Positions 49,284 to 58,837 of a stretch of DNA of 64,000 nucleotides are shown piece by piece. Source of the stretch: Acidobacteriota bacterium (lineage in GTDB: Bacteria > Acidobacteriota > Holophagae > Thermotomaculales > Thermotomaculaceae); NCBI GenBank assembly GCA_013152385.1, contig JAADGL010000055.1:23666-87665 (forward strand), given 5' to 3'. Position 1 is the first letter of the stretch. Each line of letters starts with the position of its first letter. Position numbers and translations under genes: made by a program. The notes beneath the pieces were generated by a model. That model did not search any database. It was not told the DNA's origin and was given only the letters and a program-made list of their open reading frames with translations.

Positions 49284-52200
49284 TTAAATGAGGCCGGAGA
49301 GTGCTTTCCGCAATTCCCGGGCATTCTGATAACGTTTTTCCGGGTTTTTTTCAAGGCATTTTAGAACAATGGTTTTCATTTCCAGACTGATGGCAAGATT
49401 TTCCGGGAAGGGCGGCGGAGGCGAATTGAGAATTTTATAGTAAACACTGATCTGGTTTTCATCGGTGAACGGGGGCGTACCGGTCAAAAGCTCATACATG
49501 GTCACGCCCAGAGCGTAGATGTCACTGCGCCGGTCCACTGCGAGGCTGGAAAGAGATTCCGGCGCAACGTAGAGTAGTGTGCCGACGAGGCTGCCGTCTG
49601 TGGTAAGCCCTTCCCGGAGCAGTTCTTTGGATACCCCGAAATCCATGAGTTTAATCTCTTCCGGCCTGATTTTACCGCTGATTTTTTCTCTGTGATGGAT
49701 GTACATGATATTGGAGGGTTTCAGGTCTCTGTGAATAACCATTTTTTTATGGATAATTTCCAGTGCGCCGGTTACCGCAACTGCGGCCGCGGCCACGGCC
49801 TGTTCGGGCAGGGGGCCGTTTTTGTCCAGAATTTCATCCAGTGTGTAGCCGTGGAGCATTTCCATGGCGATGAAAAAGCGGTCCATGTGCTCTCCCCGGT
49901 CATATACTTCAATGATATTGGGGTGTTTGATTTTGTCCAGAATCTGCCATTCCCGTTTGAAGCGTTCGATCATCACAGGGTCCACATTCCGGTTAAGAAG
50001 TTTCAGTGCCACATTCCGGTTGTTTCGGATATCTTTTGCATGGAATACGGTGCCCATTCCCCCTTCTCCGAGCTGTTCCAGAATTTTGTAGTGGGCGATG
50101 TAACGGCCTTTTTTCCATTTAAAATATCTCAATGCGAGAATGAGGGCGATGATGATTCCAAGGAGCGCGCTGATCCACCAGGCAGGAGAGATTTTGCGGG
50201 TGAGCTTTGCCGTGAATTCGATTGTGCCGGTTTCCATCGGGGCAATTCCTGCCAGGGTGAGACGGTGAATTCCCGCTTTCAGGGATGTGGGAGAGACGAT
50301 GGCCCCCTTTTCCAGGATTTCCGGCTTTCCGGTGTAACGCGGCTGCCCGCCGAAGGGTGTAAGAAATTTTGCGGATATTTCGTTTAAATCTGAAATCGGA
50401 ATTTCGAATTTTCTGTTTTTCAGAATTGTAACCGGTGTCATTTTTCCGCTTCCGGTGTCCAGGAAAAGTCCGGAACCGGCATCTTTTCTCAGAAAAACGG
50501 AATGATTCCCAATTCGGACAAAGTCGTGATTTCTTCCCAGTTGAACCAGGGCGGGCAGTGCACTTGTTTCCAATATAAAAACGCTGCTGTCTGATACCAT
50601 CAATAATTTATCTTTGTTTATGGCCACAAAATGCGGTTGTTCAATGGAATAAATATGGAAAATATTTTCTTTTGTTTTCACAAAGACACCATTTTCCGTT
50701 GCGGCAGCCAGCGAAGGGCCGGCAGCGTCCAGGGCGAATACCTTTCCGGTGGTATGGCCCCGGAATATCGGGGCGGCGCCTGTTTTTGTCAAAAAGAATG
50801 CCCCGTTTTCCGTGCCTGCCGCCATCAGTCCGGTGAAAGGAACAAAGCAGTTCACTTTGCCGGGAATTGTGATTCTTTTGCCTGCCCTTTTGTAATCAAA
50901 TGGGATGATTTCTCCGTTTGAACCGAGATAGAGTGTGCGATTGAATTGTCCGATTGCGAAAATCGTTTCACCTGCGGGCAGCCCGTGATGGTGGCCGAAA
51001 AACCGGGGTGGCCTGTCTTGCTGCCATTGGACAAGGCCGCCGCCGCTGAAGGACGCAAGGACTGTGCCGGTTGGCAGCTGCGTAATGGTTTGTACCGGTG
51101 AGGATGGGTAAAAGGTTTTTACAGGGTGCAGATGGCCGGGAATTGTGCCGGTCCATGTTTTGACATGGCCGCTGCTGGTTAATACCGCGAGTCCGGAGCC
51201 GTTTATTGCGAATTTTTCCAGTTTTGTCCGAAAAAGTTTACCGAATGTGCGGGTTTTCATGTTGAACACGGAAATTCCTTTTCCCCGGAACCCTACGGCA
51301 AATTTGTCCGGCCCGATTCTTATCACCGAAACCGGGTGTTTATGGCCGTTCTTTTTCAAAATCGGAATTTGAATCATCGGAACGGTTGTTTCAACTAAAA
51401 TGGCATGATCGGTGGAAAAAAAGGTAACCGGCCCGGCGGAACAGGCATTTGACAAATGTGACTTTCCCATATTTATCCGGAAGATGTTTTTATTTTCAAA
51501 AATAAAATTCCGCTTTAACAAGGTGGTAAGCATCCATTTCTTTTTTCCGAGGGCCACGGCTTTTTGGATGATGCCGCAGGGAAAGGGGATTTTAGCGGTA
51601 ATTCCGGATTTATCCAGTGTCAGAATAAGGTCCGGACAAAAAACAACAAAATGATTTGTTGAGGTTTTTGAGAACGAGACGACATTTTTTAGTTCCGGAA
51701 GTCCGGGATAAAGTTTCCGGTATTCCCATTTTCCGGTTCCGGAAACTTGAATGACACGGAAAATTCCTTCACCCGCTACGGCCGCGTAAATAATTCCATC
51801 TGCGATTTCCAACCCGATTACCGGCTTGTCAAGGATGCGGTTGATACCGGCCCGGGTGTGGATGTACAGGCCGGTTGAGCTGCCGAGCAGAAGATTTTTC
51901 CCCCGGAACCGGACACAGTTCAATATTCGGTCCGGAGGCAGGGGCAGAGAAAGGATTTTACCGTCCAGGAAAAGTTCTTTCCGGCTGATTCCGGCCCAAT
52001 GGCCTTTTCTCGCCGTGAGATGCCGAATGCCGGCGACCGGGCTGAGGCGGGTGTAAAAGATACCGTCCGATTGAAATACACCGCCGGGCCCTGCCAGAAT
52101 GGTCTGCCTGCCGTCCGTGGCCGCATCTGTTATTCGGACCAGCAGTTTTTTCAGCGCGATATTCTTTGCCGTTTTATTCAACTGATATACGGGGAAACAA

Positions 52201-53945
52201 TCCGCCGGAAAAGAGAGAAGGGAACGAAGATAGTTTTTTAAGATATTCGAAAAGTACTGGAACGGCCCTCTTTCAATGTGCCGGACAAGGAGCCACGCTT
52301 TACCCGGTTTATGACACTCATTCACAAGAAAAGAAATGTAATGAAGGTAAAGCTGATGATGTTGGCGGAAAAACCCTTTGCGGTAGGTGAGGTTGGAAAA
52401 ACGTTTCCTTGCCATGGCTTCAAAAAAATCCGAGGCTTTCCGATAGGCTTTCCCCGCCATCTGCTTTTTTCCCAGTGCGTTGTAGGCACCGGCAAGGTCA
52501 ATCATGACATCCAGCAGGGTAGGTGCGTCCATGGGAGCGCTGTTTTTCAGGCAACGATTCAGATAAGTCACCGCTTTTTTGTAATTTCCCCTGGCATAGG
52601 CAAGCCGCCCGAAAATGGCTTCATTTTTCTTAATCAGGGCGGGAAAAGAAGTGGCATTAACCTTTTTGAGATATGATTCCGCTTTATCCAGTTCTCCCCG
52701 TTTGATATAGAGTTCGGCCAGGTTCCGGTATGTGTACTGGAGTTGAAGGGGTTGATTGTTTTTCAGTTCCCGTTTCAGGATTTCAAGGTAAATTTTTAAA
52801 GCTGTATCCGTGTCCCCGATTGCCCCGTACGAATAGGCAAGTTTGGCCTTCCAGACCCAATACCAGCCTGGTTCCGGTTCTTTCAGCGTATCGCAGGCGA
52901 TGCGGTATGAATCCACTGCTTTGTCAAATTGTGCCAGGTTGCTGTAGCAGATTCCCATGTAACCGGCGTAAATTCCCGCCTGTGTCCGGAGGTGATATTT
53001 CAGGGACAGTTTTCTTGCTTTCCGGGCAAAGAAAAGGGCTTTTTCATAATCGAAATGAAAAATTCTGTGAATTGAACGGGTGGAAATAATATCAATGGCA
53101 GTATCAAAGAACTTATATTTTTCACATTCTTCAACATATTGGTCATACTTTTCTTTGTCCAGCCGGCTTTCCCCGAGATAATTTACCTCCAATGCAAGGA
53201 TTTGAGATTCGACATAGAGGGCGGCTTCCGGATTTCCCGCTTTTTTCGCGGCATTTGCCAGAAAAATCATTTCCGGAAGCTGCCGGTCCATTTTTCCATT
53301 GGTATTGGGAAAGTTTTCCACCAGTAAAATCAGGTAATCGGATTTTTTCGGGTAAGCATCCAGGAGTTTGTGAATTCCCGTCAGTTTCAGGTTTTCCAGT
53401 TTCTTTTCGATTTTCAGGAAGAGTGCGGCCTCCCGGTTTTTGGGCAGTTTTTTCAGCCGGGGCGGCAGCTTTCTTTCATTTTCGGACAACAGATCCATCA
53501 TGAGCAGATGCGCCATGTCAATTTCATTCCAGTTTTTACAGGCAGATTCAACTCTGTCCAGGAATTCCGATTTTTCTTTTTCCGGAAGAGAATATCCGAG
53601 ATTTTCCAGCTGATTCAGGGCGATGGTTTTTTCCGGCAGTGCAGAATCGGGCAATGACATGAAAAAAAGTTTTCCTTCCTCGGCTTTTCCTGCGTAAACA
53701 TAAAAAGAAATAATCTGCCGGATTCCCCGCAAAGTAAATTCCGGATGCTGTCGGATAAACCTTTTCAGTCGGGGAATTGCGGCACTTAGATTGTCCGGGT
53801 CGGCGTTTTGCAACAGCCTGTAATAGCTCTCTGCCACCGTCCCGGCCGGTTTTGCCGATCCCGGCATCCCGTGCATGCAAACGAGTATAAAAAAAATGAT
53901 ATGAATCCAATATTTTTTCATCATTACCATCATCATAACCGGCAT
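49284..53945 (-). CDS. Giant TPR / beta-propeller transmembrane Ser/Thr kinase
   Basis: About 1553 residues. After a signal segment (WIHIIFFILVCMHG) come a helical TPR-rich region (about 40-560), a beta-propeller-like region of short repeats (about 600-1230), a membrane helix (WWISALLGIIIALILAL, about 1265) and a C-terminal kinase (about 1290-1550) with LGEGGMGTVF, VALKLL, HRDLKPSN, MDFG and APES motifs. The sensor is thus outside and N-terminal, the reverse of PknB-type kinases. The start codon is uncertain: several in-frame ATGs lie in a repetitive ATG-rich stretch and no clear ribosome site exists. Confidence 0.85.
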   Translation of the reverse strand: MPVMMMVMMKKYWIHIIFFILVCMHGMPGSAKPAGTVAESYYRLLQNADPDNLSAAIPRLKRFIRQHPEFTLRGIRQIISFYVYAGKAEEGKLFFMSLPDSALPEKTIALNQLENLGYSLPEKEKSEFLDRVESACKNWNEIDMAHLLMMDLLSENERKLPPRLKKLPKNREAALFLKIEKKLENLKLTGIHKLLDAYPKKSDYLILLVENFPNTNGKMDRQLPEMIFLANAAKKAGNPEAALYVESQILALEVNYLGESRLDKEKYDQYVEECEKYKFFDTAIDIISTRSIHRIFHFDYEKALFFARKARKLSLKYHLRTQAGIYAGYMGICYSNLAQFDKAVDSYRIACDTLKEPEPGWYWVWKAKLAYSYGAIGDTDTALKIYLEILKRELKNNQPLQLQYTYRNLAELYIKRGELDKAESYLKKVNATSFPALIKKNEAIFGRLAYARGNYKKAVTYLNRCLKNSAPMDAPTLLDVMIDLAGAYNALGKKQMAGKAYRKASDFFEAMARKRFSNLTYRKGFFRQHHQLYLHYISFLVNECHKPGKAWLLVRHIERGPFQYFSNILKNYLRSLLSFPADCFPVYQLNKTAKNIALKKLLVRITDAATDGRQTILAGPGGVFQSDGIFYTRLSPVAGIRHLTARKGHWAGISRKELFLDGKILSLPLPPDRILNCVRFRGKNLLLGSSTGLYIHTRAGINRILDKPVIGLEIADGIIYAAVAGEGIFRVIQVSGTGKWEYRKLYPGLPELKNVVSFSKTSTNHFVVFCPDLILTLDKSGITAKIPFPCGIIQKAVALGKKKWMLTTLLKRNFIFENKNIFRINMGKSHLSNACSAGPVTFFSTDHAILVETTVPMIQIPILKKNGHKHPVSVIRIGPDKFAVGFRGKGISVFNMKTRTFGKLFRTKLEKFAINGSGLAVLTSSGHVKTWTGTIPGHLHPVKTFYPSSPVQTITQLPTGTVLASFSGGGLVQWQQDRPPRFFGHHHGLPAGETIFAIGQFNRTLYLGSNGEIIPFDYKRAGKRITIPGKVNCFVPFTGLMAAGTENGAFFLTKTGAAPIFRGHTTGKVFALDAAGPSLAAATENGVFVKTKENIFHIYSIEQPHFVAINKDKLLMVSDSSVFILETSALPALVQLGRNHDFVRIGNHSVFLRKDAGSGLFLDTGSGKMTPVTILKNRKFEIPISDLNEISAKFLTPFGGQPRYTGKPEILEKGAIVSPTSLKAGIHRLTLAGIAPMETGTIEFTAKLTRKISPAWWISALLGIIIALILALRYFKWKKGRYIAHYKILEQLGEGGMGTVFHAKDIRNNRNVALKLLNRNVDPVMIERFKREWQILDKIKHPNIIEVYDRGEHMDRFFIAMEMLHGYTLDEILDKNGPLPEQAVAAAAVAVTGALEIIHKKMVIHRDLKPSNIMYIHHREKISGKIRPEEIKLMDFGVSKELLREGLTTDGSLVGTLLYVAPESLSSLAVDRRSDIYALGVTMYELLTGTPPFTDENQISVYYKILNSPPPPFPENLAISLEMKTIVLKCLEKNPEKRYQNARELRKALSGLI

Positions 53946-54090
53946 TTTAAGCGGTTTCAAGGAATTTCAGTTATTCATCCTTACTTCTCCGGCGGGAACA
54001 ACCGGGTGTCCGGGGCAGCGGGATGAAATGGCGGATGCGTGAATCTCGTGTATAATTGCTGTGACAATCCGGAAAGGAGGCGTTGCGGCA

Positions 54091-54732
54091 TTGATCAGCT
54101 ATTCTGTTCCCTCTGAAATTGTGGCCGGAACGCTTTCGCTGGAAACGGCGGATAGAGAGGGCGGGCTCCGGGCACTGGCGGGACGGCTGGGATTTGAAAA
54201 AGTATTTTTTGCCAACCAGGTGCATTCGGGGGATGTATTGACCTGTGGGCTGAATGCTGCCGGAGAAGACGGGGATGCGGTGATTTGCCGGGAACCGGGA
54301 ACACTTCTCGGGGTTTTTACCGCGGATTGTGTGCCGGTATTGGTGTATGGCCCGGAGCTTACCGGATTTATCCATGCAGGGTGGCGAGGCTTCAGAAAAG
54401 ACATCTTCCGCCATTTTTTCTCTTTTCTTCCTGTGGAAGCGGAAACTCTCCACTGCATTATCGGCCCCGCAATCTGTGGCGGATGCTATGAGATCGGGCC
54501 GGAAACAGCGGCATTTTTCCATTCTCCCGAATTGGCCCGGGATGCGCATGGCCGTTTTTATCTGGATTTACCGGTGTTGGCCCGTAACCATCTTATGTCC
54601 GGAGGAATTCCCGCCGGCCACATTTACCTTTCGCGGGAATGTACCTGCTGCGGCGGCATGGGGCTGCATTCCCACAGGCGAAACGGAACTTTTCTCCGGA
54701 ATCTGTCATTTGTCGGGAGAATTCTTTCCTGA
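54091..54732 (+). CDS. Laccase-domain (YfiH/YlmD) multicopper-like protein
   Basis: About 214 residues of the DUF152/YfiH family, now known as purine nucleoside phosphorylase-type or muropeptide-editing enzymes. Diagnostic metal motifs are NQVHSGDVL, TADCVPVLVY, HAGWRG and CTCCGGMGLHSHRRNG. Start is uncertain: TTG at 54091 has AAAGGAGG 10 nt upstream, while GTG at 54061 has none. A TATAAT lies at 54051-54056 without a clear -35. Divergent from the giant kinase gene. Confidence 0.82.
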   Translation: MISYSVPSEIVAGTLSLETADREGGLRALAGRLGFEKVFFANQVHSGDVLTCGLNAAGEDGDAVICREPGTLLGVFTADCVPVLVYGPELTGFIHAGWRGFRKDIFRHFFSFLPVEAETLHCIIGPAICGGCYEIGPETAAFFHSPELARDAHGRFYLDLPVLARNHLMSGGIPAGHIYLSRECTCCGGMGLHSHRRNGTFLRNLSFVGRILS

Positions 54733-54766
54733 ATCGGCAGGGGAGCGGGGATAAAAAACAATTCTG

Positions 54767-54795
54767 TTGAAAACTTCTTCCGTTTGTTATACGAT
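54767..54795 (+). promoter_or_regulatory. Possible promoter of the pilin-like gene
   Basis: TTGAAA, 17-bp spacer and TACGAT, about 42 nt before the ATG. The -35 fits 5 of 6 and the -10 fits 4 of 6. Confidence 0.4.
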
Positions 54796-54837
54796 TCTCA
54801 TTGGCAGTAGTAAACTTTTTTGGATGAGGTGGTTCTA

Positions 54838-55371
54838 ATGAAAAATAAGGGTTTCTCGCTTTTAGAGCTCTTGATTGTTTTGGCAATTATCAGTTTGATT
54901 GCGTCTGTTGCGGTTCCAAAATATTTAAATTCTATGAATAAAGCCAGATGGGAGACATCCCGTATGCAGTTGAAGCGGGTTGCGGAAGCATTTGACCAGT
55001 TCAATCTGGACAGGGGGTACTATCCGGAATTTGCCAACTGGGACGAGATTGCCACTCCGACCAATATCCTGATTAAAGAAGGATACATTGACAAAATTCC
55101 CCTGAAAGATAAATTCGGGCAGAAGTATGAAGGGTACTCGAAAGCAGATACCTATCTGTTTATCGGCCACGCGGCCCGGGGACGCTTTGCCCTCAAATAT
55201 CCGAAATACTACCTGAAAGACGGGAATTTTCTCTCTGAAAAAGATTATCAGAACCTGATGGCTGCCCGGGATCAGGCGGAAACGGCTCCGGCCGCATCCC
55301 AGGGTGATAATCCCGATGCGGCGGCTCCGGCGGCCGGCCAGACCCCGGAAGCCAATACCCCCCAGAAATAA
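54838..55371 (+). CDS. Type IV pilin / pseudopilin-like protein (GspG-type)
   Basis: 177 residues. The prepilin peptidase site KNKG|FSLLELLIV with Glu at +5 is followed by a long hydrophobic helix, then GspG-like features (YYPEFANWDEI, YIDKIPLKDKFG). The last 30 residues are Ala/Pro-rich and low complexity. ATG at 54838 follows GAGGTGG. A single isolated gene; no pilus assembly genes are nearby, but the MglA-like GTPase at 40 kb fits twitching motility. A terminator follows. Confidence 0.85.
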   Translation: MKNKGFSLLELLIVLAIISLIASVAVPKYLNSMNKARWETSRMQLKRVAEAFDQFNLDRGYYPEFANWDEIATPTNILIKEGYIDKIPLKDKFGQKYEGYSKADTYLFIGHAARGRFALKYPKYYLKDGNFLSEKDYQNLMAARDQAETAPAASQGDNPDAAAPAAGQTPEANTPQK

Positions 55372-55394
55372 AACAACAGCCCATTCATAACATG

Positions 55395-55421
55395 AAAAAC
55401 CCGCCGGGAGGCGGGTTTTTT
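55395..55421 (+). terminator. Intrinsic terminator after the pilin-like gene
   Basis: CCCGCC-GGGA-GGCGGG (6-bp stem) is flanked by A5 and T6, so it could work in both directions. It separates the pilin gene from hydE. Confidence 0.85.
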
Positions 55422-55553
55422 AATATCTTGGCCGTACCGGGTATCTGTTTGGAACCGGTATGTACAGTGGGGGGCACCCTTTTTTTCTTCTCAATTCTTT
55501 CATTGAGTTTTTTGTCTTTTTGTGTAAGCTCGGGCTGTCGGAGGGAGGAAGAG

Positions 55554-56621
55554 ATGGGTACAAACGGTATAACCCGGGAAAAACTGATTGGGATGATTTC
55601 CGGCAGGAATGCCGAGGCGCAGGCTTTGTACCGGAAGGCATACCGGGTGAAACTGGAACAGGTGGGCAAACTGGTGTATTTCCGGGGTATCATTGAATTC
55701 AGCAATATCTGCACAAAAAACTGTTACTACTGCGGGATTCGGAGGGATAACCACAAATTCAAAAGATTTTCCATGACTGAAGGTGAAATTCTGCAATGTG
55801 CGGAACTTGCCTGGAATTACCGCTATGGCTCCATTGTTCTTCAGGCGGGGGAACGGAGCGATGCCGAATTTGTAGAATTTGTGGAAAAGATTCTGAAAAA
55901 AATAAAAAAAATGTCAGGCGGCAGTCTCGGCATTACCCTTTCTCTCGGAGAACAGGCTGCAGATACATATCGAAGATGGTTTGAGGCAGGTGCCCACCGC
56001 TACCTGATTCGAATTGAAACCTCCAGTCGGAAACTTTACCGTTCTCTTCATCCAGAAGACCATGATTTTGACCGGCGGGTTTCATGCATTGCCGCCCTTC
56101 GGGATATTGGATATCAGGTGGGAACCGGTGTAATGATCGGGCTGCCGGGGCAGACGGAGGAAGACCTTGCCGACGACATCCTCTTTTTCAGGGAAATGGA
56201 TGTGGATATGATTGGCATGGGCCCCTACATTCTTCACCGGGATACTCCGCTGGCAAAGAATGTGTCCGGTTTTGACCCGGCCCGTCAGCTTCGGCTGGGG
56301 CTCAACATGATTGCTGCGGCAAGGATTGCCCTGAAAGATGTGAATATCGCAGCCACAACCGCACTTCAGGCGCTGGACCCGAAGGGGCGGGAACTCGGCC
56401 TGCAGGCCGGCGCCAACATTGTTATGCCGAACATTACCCATACCCGTTACCGTTCCGGCTACCGCCTGTATGACAGCAAACCGTGCCTGGATGAAAACGC
56501 CGGTGTCTGCCGGGCCTGCCTCAGCCATCGTATCCGCGATATCGGGGAGGAAATCGGCTACAACCAATGGGGAGATTCCCCGCATTTTTCCAGGCGGAGT
56601 TTGAAGGGCGGATTTGATTGA
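55554..56621 (+). CDS. hydE: [FeFe] hydrogenase maturase HydE
   Basis: 355 residues. Radical-SAM enzyme of H-cluster assembly; acts on the Fe-cysteine complex made by HydG. The cluster motif CTKNCYYC (CxxxCxxC) is at about 51-58, followed by GIRRDN typical of HydE/BioB. The auxiliary Cys patch near the C-terminus (CRACLSHRI) is present. ATG at 55554 follows GGAGGGAGGAAGAG. It stands 48 kb away from hydF-hydG, so the three maturases are not one operon. Confidence 0.9.
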   Translation: MGTNGITREKLIGMISGRNAEAQALYRKAYRVKLEQVGKLVYFRGIIEFSNICTKNCYYCGIRRDNHKFKRFSMTEGEILQCAELAWNYRYGSIVLQAGERSDAEFVEFVEKILKKIKKMSGGSLGITLSLGEQAADTYRRWFEAGAHRYLIRIETSSRKLYRSLHPEDHDFDRRVSCIAALRDIGYQVGTGVMIGLPGQTEEDLADDILFFREMDVDMIGMGPYILHRDTPLAKNVSGFDPARQLRLGLNMIAAARIALKDVNIAATTALQALDPKGRELGLQAGANIVMPNITHTRYRSGYRLYDSKPCLDENAGVCRACLSHRIRDIGEEIGYNQWGDSPHFSRRSLKGGFD

Positions 56622-56630
56622 TTTTTCCGG

Positions 56631-56659
56631 TTTACCTGTGAGGGGAGTTATGCTATCGT
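56631..56659 (+). promoter_or_regulatory. Possible promoter of tRNA-Ser and SRP RNA
   Basis: TTTACC, 17-bp spacer and TATCGT, 33 bp upstream of the tRNA. Each box fits 4 of 6 consensus positions. Confidence 0.4.
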
Positions 56660-56692
56660 AGTGCCGTTCGGTTCTTTGACTGTTCATTGAGC

Positions 56693-56780
56693 GGAGAGAT
56701 GACCGAGTGGCCGAAGGTGCACGACTGGAAATCGTGTGTACCGCAAGGTACCGTGGGTTCGACTCCCACTCTCTCCGCCA
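56693..56780 (+). tRNA. tRNA-Ser (GGA)
   Basis: 88 nt with encoded CCA. Acceptor GGAGAGA pairs with TCTCTCC. Anticodon loop CTGGAAA gives GGA, reading UCC/UCU. A long variable arm (GTGTACCGCAAGGTACC) and GTTCGAC T-loop confirm a class II tRNA. Confidence 0.97.
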
Positions 56781-56800
56781 TTTTTATTTTTAGGGCTTTG

Positions 56801-56906
56801 TATGGAGGCCTGGTCCTGTGCAATGGCGGTTTTCGAACCGTGTCAGGCCCTGACGGGAGCAGCACTAAGGAAATTTGCCATGTGCCGCAGATCCCCAGGC
56901 TTCCAT
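56801..56906 (+). ncRNA. ffs: Signal recognition particle RNA (4.5S-type)
   Basis: Ends pair over 13 bp (56801-56813 with 56894-56906). The internal conserved core has GTCAGGCCC, then GGGAGCAGCAC, the Ffh-binding domain with its asymmetric loop. Placement between tRNA-Ser and dnaX is also known from several Firmicutes. Confidence 0.85.
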
Positions 56907-56934
56907 AGAAAATCTTAAAAAAAGAGAAGTTAAG

Positions 56935-58491
56935 ATGAGTTATGACGTAATTGCCCGGAAATGGCGGCCGCAGACCTTCGGGGATGTTATCGGACAGACA
57001 CCGGTTATCCGGACGTTGACCAATGCCATCCGGACGAATCGGATACATCATTCATTTATTTTCGCGGGGCTCCGGGGAACCGGAAAAACCTCCACCGCCC
57101 GGATTCTGGCAAAAGCATTGAACTGCAAGGACGGCCCCACAGACACCCCCTGCCTGAAATGTGTGGCCTGTGATGAGATTACCCGGGGTGTGGACATTGA
57201 TGTGTTCGAGATTGACGCGGCATCCAACAAAGGTGTGGATGATATCCGGGATCTGAAAGAGATTGTCAAGTTTCCGCCGACACGGGACCGCTACAAGATT
57301 TTTATCATTGATGAAGCCCATATGCTGTCGTCCCACGCCTTTAACGCACTGTTGAAAACCATTGAAGAACCGCCTTCATATGTTGTTTTTATCCTTGCCA
57401 CTACGGAAGTTCACAAAATTCCAACAACAATCCGTTCCCGCTGCCAGCTGTTTGAGTTCCGCCATATCCCCAACCGGGAGATTCAGGAACAGCTGAAAAA
57501 GATTGCGGAAACGGAAAAAGTGGCGGTGGAAGACGGTGCCCTTTCTCTGATTGTGGACGCGGCGGAAGGGAGTATGCGGGATGCCGAAAGCCTGCTGGAT
57601 CAGGTGATTTCATTTTCCGGGGATAAGGTACTGGAAGAAGACGTTTCCGCTGTTCTCGGAATTGCCGGCCGCCGGGCTCATTTTCAGCTGCTTTCCGCAA
57701 TTGCGGGAAGCGACGGCGCCGCGGTGATTGAGCTTCTTGACGAGCTTGAAGACAAAAATACGGATTTTCTGAAATTCCTTGTCCGGTTCGGCAGTTTTCT
57801 CCAGGAAGCACTCCATGCCGTGATGCGGAAAGATACCGGTTTTTTCCCCGATGGATTTGACGCTTCCCGCCTGTCGGTGGAAGATATGGTGCTGTACCTG
57901 AACATGCTGGTACAGAACGAAGCGTCGGCAAAACACGCATTCAACGCCAGAGTGGCGGTGGAACTGATTGTATTGAAAATGACTTTTGCCGGCCATGTGG
58001 TTCCCATTACCGAATTGCTCAGCAAAAAAAAAAGCCTGAAAACTGATTCTGCCGCGCCGGATTCGGCTGATTCGGCGGAACAGGGGCAGAATGAACAGAA
58101 AGATGCAGGCCCTGTTAACTCCGGCAAAAAAAAAGAAAATCGGAAGCCCGCACCCCGTGAGCTGTTTGACCGGGTTTGCGAATCGTTCAGCCACCTGCGC
58201 CCTTTTCTGAAATCGGTGGATTTTACCCTTTCCGGTTCCCGGTTGAAGATTGGGTTTCACCAACAGGTTCCCCGGTTGATACAGGAGGAAATTGAAGGGG
58301 AGTTCCGGGACCGGCTGTGCCGGGACCTTACCCGCGCGGAAGGGGGGGCGGTGGAAGTTTCTTTTTCATATCCTGTTGATACAAAATCGGATTCAATACA
58401 GGAAGAGATTAAAAACCACCCGTTGGTGAAACAGGTGCTGGAGACCTTCGGCGGGGAAGTGGAAGCAATAACCGAAAAGGAGAATATGTAA
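56935..58491 (+). CDS. dnaX: DNA polymerase III subunits gamma and tau
   Basis: 518 residues. Clamp-loader ATPase: ARKWRPQTF, Walker A GLRGTGKTSTARIL (about 43), a four-Cys zinc module (C...CLKCVAC), IDEAHMLSSHAFNALLKTIEEPP split over motif II, and RSRC (sensor). The C-terminal third is lower complexity. ATG at 56935 follows AGAGAAG; the longer frame to 56875 overlaps SRP RNA and is rejected. No strong A-run for programmed frameshifting was confirmed, though runs of A (58025-58034, 58126-58134) are candidates. Confidence 0.94.
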   Translation: MSYDVIARKWRPQTFGDVIGQTPVIRTLTNAIRTNRIHHSFIFAGLRGTGKTSTARILAKALNCKDGPTDTPCLKCVACDEITRGVDIDVFEIDAASNKGVDDIRDLKEIVKFPPTRDRYKIFIIDEAHMLSSHAFNALLKTIEEPPSYVVFILATTEVHKIPTTIRSRCQLFEFRHIPNREIQEQLKKIAETEKVAVEDGALSLIVDAAEGSMRDAESLLDQVISFSGDKVLEEDVSAVLGIAGRRAHFQLLSAIAGSDGAAVIELLDELEDKNTDFLKFLVRFGSFLQEALHAVMRKDTGFFPDGFDASRLSVEDMVLYLNMLVQNEASAKHAFNARVAVELIVLKMTFAGHVVPITELLSKKKSLKTDSAAPDSADSAEQGQNEQKDAGPVNSGKKKENRKPAPRELFDRVCESFSHLRPFLKSVDFTLSGSRLKIGFHQQVPRLIQEEIEGEFRDRLCRDLTRAEGGAVEVSFSYPVDTKSDSIQEEIKNHPLVKQVLETFGGEVEAITEKENM

Positions 58492-58791
58492 ATGGTTGAC
58501 ATGAACTTTCTGATGAAGCAGGCAAAAAAGATGCAGGAAAACCTTCAGAAACAGCTGGAAGAAACACGGATTACCGCCACTTCCGGCGGCGGGGTGGTTT
58601 CGGTGACAGTAAACGGCCACAAAGAGGTACTCGGCATTAAAATTGCCGATGATTCCGTAATGGATGACCGGGAAATGCTGGAAGACCTGCTGATGGCGGC
58701 ACTGGGCGAAGCCTACCGGAAAGTGGAAGAAGAATTGGGAAAAACCCTGAAAGGGATTCCCGGCGGCGGCATGCTGCCGGGGCTGATGTAA
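58492..58791 (+). CDS. YbaB/EbfC-type nucleoid-associated protein
   Basis: 99 residues. KQAKKMQENLQKQLEET followed by ITATSGGGVVSVTVNGHKEV is the YbaB signature. Binds DNA as a dimer. Starts directly after the dnaX stop (58489-58491). The dnaX-ybaB-recR order is one of the most conserved in bacteria. Confidence 0.93.
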   Translation: MVDMNFLMKQAKKMQENLQKQLEETRITATSGGGVVSVTVNGHKEVLGIKIADDSVMDDREMLEDLLMAALGEAYRKVEEELGKTLKGIPGGGMLPGLM

Positions 58792-58837
58792 GCGGGCTTG
58801 CCGGGGGCACTTGTACCGGCGGGGGGAACAGGCTTTT

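Noticed and set aside
55392..55553. Extended N-terminus of HydE
   Set aside because: It includes a strong terminator; the ATG at 55554 has an excellent ribosome site and matches HydE N-termini.
56875..56934. Extended N-terminus of DnaX
   Set aside because: It overlaps the 3' part of SRP RNA; the sequence from 56935 begins as DnaX proteins do.
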